From Chloroflexota bacterium (lineage in GTDB: Bacteria; Chloroflexota; Anaerolineae; CG2-30-64-16): a DNA stretch of 64,000 nt. Every line of letters begins with the position of its first letter. Position 1 is the stretch's first letter. The translations under genes and the position numbers were made by a program. Where the stretch lies: assembly GCA_026389845.1 (NCBI GenBank), contig JAPLHB010000206.1, forward strand, positions 39,236-103,235, read 5' to 3'. Positions 58,491 through 64,000 of the stretch are shown piece by piece. Under the pieces are notes generated by a model, which did no database searches, was not told the DNA's origin, and saw nothing but the letters and a program-made list of their open reading frames with translations.

Positions 58491-59171
58491 ATGATGGTCC
58501 CAACGCTTTACCCCCCATCGAGAGGGGCGTTCGCCTCCTCAACAACTCAGATCAGCCTCTGGCATCTGCTGATACAGATCTGGTTTCGGCCGCGCCGGGC
58601 TTTCAAGGCGATTGCCGCCGGCCCCGGCTGGCTGTGGGCCATCCCGCTGGGCTGTGCGCTGGCGATCTTCTACGCCCGGACCTTTACGGCGGCCCTGGTG
58701 GGCGCGCCGATTTTCTCAGCCACGCTGATCGGCGGGTTGGGGGGCATCCTGGGCGGCTGGCTGCTCCGGGCGCTGCTCCTGCACGCGTTCGCCGCCGGCC
58801 TGGGTGGCCGCCCCGATTTCGGCCTGCTCTACCGCACGACCGCCTGGGCCGCCTTCCCGCTGATCCTGCGCGATGCGGTGCAAATGGGCGCCATGCTGGC
58901 GACCGGACGGCCCATCGCCCAGGGCGGGCTGGCGTTCCTCGTGACCGAGGCCGGCGCGAGCGCGGGCTGGCCGGCGGTGATCGCTCGGATTGCGCTGGAA
59001 CGCACCGATCTGTACACGGTCTGGTTCCTGGCGCTGTTGGCCGGCGCGGTGGCCGTGGCCGCCAGGCTTGCGCGCGGCAAGGCGCTTCTGGTCGTCGCCT
59101 GCTATGGTCTGTTGAGTCTGGCGGTCATTTCGGCCGCCGCCCTGGTCAATGTTGCGTTTCTTAACCGGTGA
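58491..59171 (+). CDS. Yip1-like multi-pass membrane protein
   Basis: The 226-residue protein has a soluble N-terminus with LIQIWFRPRRAFKAI, a Yip1-family feature (short motif before the first helix). About five to six hydrophobic segments follow (LWAIPLGCALAIFYA, LIGGLGGILGGWLLRALLL, WFLALLAGAVAVAARLA, LLSLAVISAAALVNVAF). AAGGAGAGG lies before the ATG-ATG start, 29 bases after the small protein gene, so it is likely in its operon. Yip1-like bacterial proteins are of unknown function. Confidence 0.75.
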   Translation: MMVPTLYPPSRGAFASSTTQISLWHLLIQIWFRPRRAFKAIAAGPGWLWAIPLGCALAIFYARTFTAALVGAPIFSATLIGGLGGILGGWLLRALLLHAFAAGLGGRPDFGLLYRTTAWAAFPLILRDAVQMGAMLATGRPIAQGGLAFLVTEAGASAGWPAVIARIALERTDLYTVWFLALLAGAVAVAARLARGKALLVVACYGLLSLAVISAAALVNVAFLNR

Positions 59172-59210
59172 GATGTCGAACTGTGCTGACTGTCAAAGGA
59201 GAAAATGCCC

Positions 59211-61103
59211 ATGCGGCTCTCGATCCGTCCCAACTCCGTTCATCTGCTCATTTTGACGTTCGTGCTCCTCTGCGGGGTGAGCATTGCCCTTGGCCCGCAG
59301 CCCGCCTATGCCCAATCAACGAGCACGCCGACGGCGACGCTTACTGCACTCCCGCCCACCGCCACGGCGACCGCCACGCTGACCGTGGCGCCGCCCACCG
59401 CCACGGCAACCGCGACCAACATCCCACCCACCAATACGCCGACCGTGACTGCGGCACCGCCTACGAGCACGCCCACGGCGACGCCGACGCCGACGTCCAC
59501 CCCGATCCCCACCGTAACGCCGACCAGCACGACCACGCCCACACCGACGGTGGTACCGCTCAGCCTGCTCTTCCGTTACTACACTGTTCCCGAGGTTGTT
59601 CGGGCGACCGAGCCCTTTGAGCTTTTTGTGGTGCTGCAAAACAACAGCGCAAGCGTCGTGCGCGACATCTATCTCGTGCCGGAAGCGCAGGCCTCCCATG
59701 GCTTTATACCTTTCGACAGCGGGTCAGTGCGCTTCCCTGAACTCCGAGCAGGTCAGCGCGCGGCGGTTTCGAAGGGGTATCGGTACTTGGGCGCTAACCC
59801 ATCGGGAATCCCAGACACCGGGACGGCCTATGACCTCAACCTGCACTTGACCTATCAGCCCGGGCAGCGATCGAGCGACGATTCGGTGAGCCTGCACATC
59901 CTGGTCTTGAAGCCTTTGGGTGTCGTTGACCCAGAACCGACCCTGGAACGCACCTTCGCCCAGCCGAACCTGATCGTGCGGCGCAGTTGGACGACAGTCG
60001 CCGGCTCGACCGACTACAGCCCTTTGCCGGTCTTGTTGAATGAAGCGTTCGAGATCGTCCTCGAACTACACAACATCGGTCAGGTGGAGGCAGAGAACAC
60101 CTACGTGGATTTTCCGCTCGATAGTGACAAGTTCATCCCGGTAGGCTCGACCAATCGCAAATATCTGACCGTCAGCCTGGGACCGGACCAACATGCCCTG
60201 GTCTCGCAGACTCTGCGGCCGACGACCGCGGGAACGCCAGGGGTGGGTGGCTTGAACCTCGACGTGACGATCGGCTACGATTTCCGATACGCAGGGCAGC
60301 CGGTTCACACGGAGGCCACGCAAACCATCGGCATCTATGTCACCACGCCGACACCTACGCCGGCGCCTACGCAGATACCTGAACCGACGGAACCTCGGCC
60401 GGTCCAGGTGGTGGTCACGGCGACGCCGGCGCCCATGCCGACGCTCACAGGGCCAAATGTCATCCTGCGCCAGAGCGATTCGAACCCACACCCCGTTGTT
60501 CAGGGTGATGCGTTCGAGGTTTGGGCGGAACTATCCAACACCGGCTCCGCTGCCGCCACAGACCTGCTCATCACGTTTCAGGAGACCACCACTCTGCAAT
60601 TTGTAGGATCGAGCGGTGTCCACTACGTGCGCGAGCTGATGCCCGGCCAGACGATCACCGTATCCCAGAAGCTACAACCTAACGGGAAGAACATACTGGA
60701 AGTAGGCTACCCCAGCCAGAAGATCAACCTGCAATACAAGTCTGCGGCGAGCCACGAGGAGAAGACAGGAGCCGGAGACATCCCGCTTGTTGTTGTCCCC
60801 CCGACGTCGGCGGCCGCCCCGTCACCGCAGTCGGGAGCGGCGCCGACCGGTGAACCGACGGCCAACGCGTTGTCAAGCGGCATCGGCGCCAATCAGCCCA
60901 TAGCCAGCAGTATCGAAATGGCGGCCCAGTCGCCGACACTGCTCAGCAATCGCTCCGGCAATCAGCTGGTTCGGATCGCCGCTGTCGGCAACGCGGCCAT
61001 CGCCGGCGGGCGCGATCTGACCGCCGGCGTCGGCCAGGCTGCACAGCCTCGCTGGCTCAGGCTGCTGCTCGCGTTCCTGGGGCTGGGGACGCAACGGCCA
61101 TGA
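59211..61103 (+). CDS. Large secreted CARDB/COG1361-type surface protein
   Basis: The 630-residue protein has a signal peptide (LLILTFVLLCGVSIALG, AYA) and an 80-residue Thr/Pro/Ala-rich stalk. Three Ig-like CARDB-type domains follow (LLFRYYTVPEVVRATEPFEL; LLNEAFEIVLELHNIGQVEA; VVQGDAFEVWAELSNTGSAA), with a second Thr/Pro linker between domains two and three. The C-terminal hydrophobic, basic end is PRWLRLLLAFLGLG. It probably stands on the cell surface. AAAGGAG is better spaced for ATG 59211 than for ATG 59205, six bases earlier. Its last bases overlap the next gene (ATGA). Confidence 0.85.
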   Translation: MRLSIRPNSVHLLILTFVLLCGVSIALGPQPAYAQSTSTPTATLTALPPTATATATLTVAPPTATATATNIPPTNTPTVTAAPPTSTPTATPTPTSTPIPTVTPTSTTTPTPTVVPLSLLFRYYTVPEVVRATEPFELFVVLQNNSASVVRDIYLVPEAQASHGFIPFDSGSVRFPELRAGQRAAVSKGYRYLGANPSGIPDTGTAYDLNLHLTYQPGQRSSDDSVSLHILVLKPLGVVDPEPTLERTFAQPNLIVRRSWTTVAGSTDYSPLPVLLNEAFEIVLELHNIGQVEAENTYVDFPLDSDKFIPVGSTNRKYLTVSLGPDQHALVSQTLRPTTAGTPGVGGLNLDVTIGYDFRYAGQPVHTEATQTIGIYVTTPTPTPAPTQIPEPTEPRPVQVVVTATPAPMPTLTGPNVILRQSDSNPHPVVQGDAFEVWAELSNTGSAAATDLLITFQETTTLQFVGSSGVHYVRELMPGQTITVSQKLQPNGKNILEVGYPSQKINLQYKSAASHEEKTGAGDIPLVVVPPTSAAAPSPQSGAAPTGEPTANALSSGIGANQPIASSIEMAAQSPTLLSNRSGNQLVRIAAVGNAAIAGGRDLTAGVGQAAQPRWLRLLLAFLGLGTQRP

Positions 61104-62518
61104 GCACGCGCTATCGGCCACGCATCTTCCCGCCATGGATGGGCTGGATGCCATCCACGCCCCGGCGCGGGTGCGCCCGGTGGGTGGGGGCCTGGATTGC
61201 CGCCCTGGCGCTGGGGATGTGGGCGCTCGTTGCCCCGATCCCGATCCTGGCTGAAGGCCACGGCCGCAGGAGCCTGGCAGCCGAGACGGGCACTGCCACA
61301 AGCAGCTCATCACCCACGGCAACCGCGTCCCCCTCACCGACCGCAACGCCGTCGCCCACCGTGACACCAACCGCAACGCCGTCGCCGACCCTGACGGCGG
61401 CGCCGACGTCCTCGCCGACGGCCGTACCTGCCGCCGTCCTCAAGCTCCAGCGTAGCTACACGATCCCGGAGCAGGTCGTGGCCGGCGCGACGTTCCAACT
61501 CTTCGTGGTGTTGGAAAACGTGGGGACGCTGGAGGCCGACCATATCGGCGTGACCTTCGTGCCCGATCAATCGGAGATCACCCCCAAACCTGTAAACTCG
61601 ACCAACGCCCGCTACATCCTGGGCCTCAGCCCGCGAGAAACGGTCCTGCTCGCCCAGGATTTGCAGTACGACCGGCGCATCAGCGGCCTGCAGGGCGTCG
61701 AAATCCAGATAGACGTCCTCTATCAGCGAGGCGGCCAACAGGTGCGCAGCAGCGAACGGGTACAGATTGCGGTCCTGGTGCAAGCGCCGCCGCTCACCTC
61801 TACGCCGACGGCCACCGCCACGGCGACGGCAAGTGCGACAGCCTCTCCTACGGCGACGCCAACCACCCCCCCTACGGCCACGACCACCGCTACTGCGACG
61901 TTGCGCCCGCTGCCTTCTGCGACGCCGGTCGTCACCACCGAACCCTCGCCGCGACCGACTGAGGCGCCCGCGTCGCCGACGCCGACCGCGCCACCGCCAG
62001 CTACACCGACACAGGCGCCCGTCGTCGCCACAGCAACAGTTACCGTTCCGCCGGTTGCGGTCAAAACAGCCCCGGCCAGCCGGGGCATTCCCGTTGACCT
62101 GGCGGCCAGCCCACTCGTGGTCATCGAGAGTTACACAACGGCGCCTTCCCCTCTCCTGCCAGGTCTCCCCTTTACCCTGACTCTTACCCTGCGGAACATC
62201 GGCAAAGGAGAAGCGCAAACGGTGCTCGTGACCTGGCAGACCGCGCAAATCGCGCCCCTGGGCATCGGTTACGTCCGGCAAATCCCTGCGCTGGCTGCAA
62301 ACACAAGCGCACCGATCACCGGCCGCTACTATGCCGAGGCGTCTATGACCGCCGGCGCATACAAGGCCCCCGTCCAGATCGTTTTCGAGGACAGCGCGGG
62401 TCAAGGGCAGGAACGCTGGGAGGAGTTGAACTTCATCGTCGGCGCCCCGCCGCCGCGATCCGAGTCGTTGTGGCAACGCCTGCTCCGTCTGCTCTTTGGC
62501 GGAGGCGGCTCGCGATAG
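61100..62518 (+). CDS. Second secreted CARDB-type surface protein
   Basis: The 472-residue protein has a long N-terminal hydrophobic signal/anchor (WVGAWIAALALGMWALVAPI) behind a basic 30-residue leader. A Ser/Thr/Pro stalk, a CARDB-like domain (LQRSYTIPEQVVAGATFQLF), a 90-residue Thr/Pro/Ala linker and a second CARDB-like domain follow (LLPGLPFTLTLTLRNIGKGE). The end SLWQRLLRLLFGGGGSR mirrors that of the upstream protein. The 4-base overlap implies coupled synthesis and perhaps a heteromeric surface assembly. No enzyme motif is present. Confidence 0.85.
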   Translation: MSTRYRPRIFPPWMGWMPSTPRRGCARWVGAWIAALALGMWALVAPIPILAEGHGRRSLAAETGTATSSSSPTATASPSPTATPSPTVTPTATPSPTLTAAPTSSPTAVPAAVLKLQRSYTIPEQVVAGATFQLFVVLENVGTLEADHIGVTFVPDQSEITPKPVNSTNARYILGLSPRETVLLAQDLQYDRRISGLQGVEIQIDVLYQRGGQQVRSSERVQIAVLVQAPPLTSTPTATATATASATASPTATPTTPPTATTTATATLRPLPSATPVVTTEPSPRPTEAPASPTPTAPPPATPTQAPVVATATVTVPPVAVKTAPASRGIPVDLAASPLVVIESYTTAPSPLLPGLPFTLTLTLRNIGKGEAQTVLVTWQTAQIAPLGIGYVRQIPALAANTSAPITGRYYAEASMTAGAYKAPVQIVFEDSAGQGQERWEELNFIVGAPPPRSESLWQRLLRLLFGGGGSR

Positions 62519-62582
62519 GTCGTATTTCCGTGATCGTGTGTCCCCTGATATGGCCCTGCGGCCTTCCCGTAGAGCTTTCTTG

Positions 62583-62628
62583 TGAAACAAAGCATGAAAC
62601 GATTTTGAAGCGGTAAGTGTGATATACG
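62583..62628 (+). promoter_or_regulatory. SARP-box promoter, copy 3
   Basis: TGAAACA (62583), TGAAACG (62595) and TGAAGCG (62606); TATACG at 62623-62628 after ten bases. The gene starts about 140 bases further on. The rest of the 251-base gap shows no feature except a weak CCCTGCGG hairpin before the boxes. Confidence 0.68.
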
Positions 62629-62769
62629 TGTTTTGATCTTGCATTTGTCTTGTGCGACATCAGTGCGTCGCTCTTCGCAACGGCGTAGCGTATCCGTTGA
62701 ACATACAAATGCAGTTCAGTCACCTTATCGGAACCCAACGGAAATTCAACAAACTGAACGGAGGTCCAA

Positions 62770-62976
62770 ATGTCAACGATTCCCGGTGAAGTCAGAACAT
62801 GTGCCCACTGCAATGGTAAGGGGGAGTGCCCGGCCAACAGCGGCTGTGTCTCATGCAGAAAGCCAGCGGGTATAACTAACTCTATGTGGAGTGGCGTCCT
62901 CGTCTGCTCAGTGTGTGGTGGCAAGGGAGCTGTCTGGATTGGCCCCAATGTCGTGCAGGTGCAGGCTGAGAAGTAA
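62770..62976 (+). CDS. Small protein with two DnaJ-type zinc-binding motifs
   Basis: The 68-residue protein has CAHCNGKGEC near the start and CSVCGGKGAVW near the end, the CxxCxGxG pattern of the DnaJ cysteine-rich domain. Another pair lies between them in GCVSCRKP. Two zinc ions are probably bound. It has no J domain. ACGGAGG precedes the ATG. It is controlled by SARP-box copy 3. A role as a thiol- or RNA-binding adaptor is possible but unknown. Confidence 0.78.
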   Translation: MSTIPGEVRTCAHCNGKGECPANSGCVSCRKPAGITNSMWSGVLVCSVCGGKGAVWIGPNVVQVQAEK

Positions 62977-63144
62977 CCCCAACCAGGCTTCACGAAGGGG
63001 CGTACCACAACTCTCAAGTCGGGGGCGCTCTCACACCCGGCGCTAAGACAGCCCACGACGGTTTGGCAGCTTGGAAGAGTTGAATGTTGAGGCTGCTGGC
63101 GCTCTAATCTTTTCGCTGAGGCCGGTACCCGACCGTGCCATCCC

Positions 63145-63178
63145 AAAAGGCCCTGTGTTGCCCGCAGGGCCTTTTTTT
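63145..63178 (+). terminator. Terminator after the zinc-finger gene
   Basis: AAAAGGCCCTG ... CAGGGCCTTTTTTT: a perfect stem with T-run. Between the gene end (62976) and here nothing else was recognised. Confidence 0.88.
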
Positions 63179-63194
63179 GTTGTGGACTTTCTTG

Positions 63195-63240
63195 TGAAAT
63201 CCGACATGAAACGATTTTGAAGCGGTACATGTGCTATATT
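63195..63240 (+). promoter_or_regulatory. SARP-box promoter, copy 4
   Basis: TGAAATC (63195), TGAAACG (63207) and TGAAGCG (63218); TATATT at 63235-63240 after exactly ten bases. The leader to the ATG matches that of copy 2. Confidence 0.72.
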
Positions 63241-63298
63241 TGTATATAGAAAGTCTGATACAACATGGGTCACAAGGTGGCCTGGAGAACTCACGAAA

Positions 63299-63532
63299 AT
63301 GGACATGGATGCGCCATCACCCCGCTCTCACCTGTTCACCGTGCGCCTGTGGCTGGAGGAATTCGCCGACGGCGGCAGCGAGTGGCGCGGAAAGGTGCAG
63401 CACGTGTTGAGTGGAGAGACCCGCTACTTTCGAAACTGGCATGCACTTCGGGTCTTCTTACAAGAGATGTCGCGGCGGTCGGCGCCGGTGGCAGCCGCTC
63501 AGAATCCGGAAAACCCACTCGCAAGCCATTAA
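63299..63532 (+). CDS. Small conserved protein, paralogue of the one at 58219
   Basis: The 77-residue protein has the core HLFTVRLWLEEFADGG, EWRGKVQHVLSGETRYF and WHALRVFLQEM, almost identical to the protein at 58219. The N- and C-terminal ends differ. GGAG lies about 14 bases before the ATG, in a leader that is itself duplicated, so promoter, leader and gene were copied as one unit. The gene following each copy differs (a Yip1-like protein there, a barrel-like protein here). Unknown function. Confidence 0.82.
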   Translation: MDMDAPSPRSHLFTVRLWLEEFADGGSEWRGKVQHVLSGETRYFRNWHALRVFLQEMSRRSAPVAAAQNPENPLASH

Positions 63533-63593
63533 GAGCGCATCGCGTTCGGTTTACGAACATCATTGACCAGACACACTCGGAGGCATGGGTACT

Positions 63594-63926
63594 ATGATTG
63601 GCCCCCACATCATCGGCGGTATCGGCAACTATGAAGCGCTCTTTCGACGCTGGCAGCCACGGGCAACACTGCTGCTGGATCCATCGGAAGGCGCAGCGCG
63701 CACGGTCAAGAACTGGTCGCCGGGCACCTTCATCATCGGCAGGCTCTATTACAAAGATGAAGACGTCCAGGATCGCATCTTGAACGACCCCAAAGGGGCA
63801 GCGCGGTGGGCGGCGCAATTAATGACAGCCGCCGCCGCTAGAAACCGCGAGGTGGACGTCTGTTTTCGATATACTAAAAGGGAACCAGTTGGCTGCACTT
63901 TGACAATCGAAAAGGGAACCACCTGA
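63594..63926 (+). CDS. Short TIM-barrel-like protein, possibly truncated
   Basis: The 110-residue protein begins MIGPHIIGGIGNYEALFRRW and continues QPRATLLLDPSEGAARTVKN and PGTFIIGRLYYKD. This resembles the first strands of glycoside-hydrolase-like barrels that I associate with large Chloroflexota surface proteins, which are about 300 residues long. After RNREVDVCF the likeness fades and a stop follows, so it may be a truncated or frameshifted barrel. ATG 63594 has CGGAGG at 10 bases; ATG 63585 is too close to it. Confidence 0.6.
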   Translation: MIGPHIIGGIGNYEALFRRWQPRATLLLDPSEGAARTVKNWSPGTFIIGRLYYKDEDVQDRILNDPKGAARWAAQLMTAAAARNREVDVCFRYTKREPVGCTLTIEKGTT

Positions 63927-63977
63927 GCCAAGATCCGTTATCATGGGCGGACGAGACCTATGCTAACGGAGGAAAGG

Positions 63978-64000
63978 ATGATCAGCGTGGAAAACCGCGA
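63978..64000 (+). CDS. Start of a further gene, cut by the window end
   Basis: GGAGG (63968-63972) lies 5 bases before ATG 63978; only MISVENR is visible. Nothing can be said of function. Confidence 0.4.

Noticed and set aside
61334..62644. A 436-codon minus-strand Arg-rich frame opposite the second CARDB protein
   Set aside because: Arg/Gly runs are the complement of Thr/Ala/Pro codons; there is no start context or motif.

Overview
The window is GC-rich bacterial DNA with about 36 complete or near-complete protein genes, no rRNA, tRNA or CRISPR that I could see, and an unusually large load of short repeats. The gene content points to a Chloroflexota bacterium of the Anaerolineae/Caldilineae type. 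It has multi-GAF histidine kinases, a BTAD/NB-ARC/TPR (SARP-like) regulator, Thr/Pro-rich CARDB surface proteins, a GldF-GldG fusion with a DUF4340 protein, CHAT and caspase-fold proteases, and SUMF1-fold proteins. This assignment rests on family knowledge, not on a marker gene.

Layout. 1-4073: two-component genes (a partial PAS kinase, a CheY-like regulator and a hybrid kinase). 4095-8632: a DeoR-type regulator, then a fused E1 alpha-beta and an E2 of a 2-oxoacid dehydrogenase complex. 8711-10731 (minus): an ABC-type ATPase plus a TOPRIM/DUF4435-like protein, resembling a PARIS-type defence pair. 10838-13283: an Old-Yellow-Enzyme-like flavoprotein. 13585-18719 (minus): a caspase-like protease, a CHAT protease, a helical membrane-associated protein and a second, altered CHAT protein, under one strong promoter. 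18819-19541: a DUF2807 lipoprotein. 19794-27704 (minus): three sensor kinases and a decayed response regulator. 27985-33177: an ABC/Gld-like transporter operon. 33341-37096 (minus): a CHAT-TPR protein plus a membrane-anchored SUMF1-like protein. 37093-42467: an M28 peptidase, a ferredoxin and a GH38 alpha-mannosidase. 42989-49902: a GT-C-like membrane protein, an acyltransferase, threonine dehydrogenase, an M3 oligopeptidase, a cold-shock protein and a SlyD-like isomerase. 50304-53777: a second M28 peptidase and a small membrane protein. 53971-64000: a SARP-like regulator, then a cluster of small and secreted proteins.

Two stretches look most like undescribed systems. The first is the caspase/CHAT cassette at 13585-18719. 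Its helical third protein carries a duplicated basic RGV-x-GP motif and a hydrophobic C-terminal segment, so it could be the protease-activated effector. The second is the regulon downstream of the SARP-like gene. Four promoters (57174, 58116, 62583, 63195) share three direct repeats of TGAAxCG-type heptamers, spaced exactly 12 and 11 bp apart, ending exactly 10 bp before a -10-like hexamer. This is the arrangement known for SARP operators. They drive a secreted beta-sandwich protein, two paralogous ~80-residue proteins and a zinc-finger protein.

A third theme is repeats. Tandem 7-8 bp arrays, often arranged as imperfect palindromes, sit directly after stop codons in operons and also in frame inside genes. 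In two neighbouring kinases, different repeat families occupy the same loop. A second family of about 140-270 bp (ends GTCATTCTGAGCGGGT, core AGCGAAGAATC) occurs at least seven times. Two smaller elements are nested in other repeats with clear target duplications.
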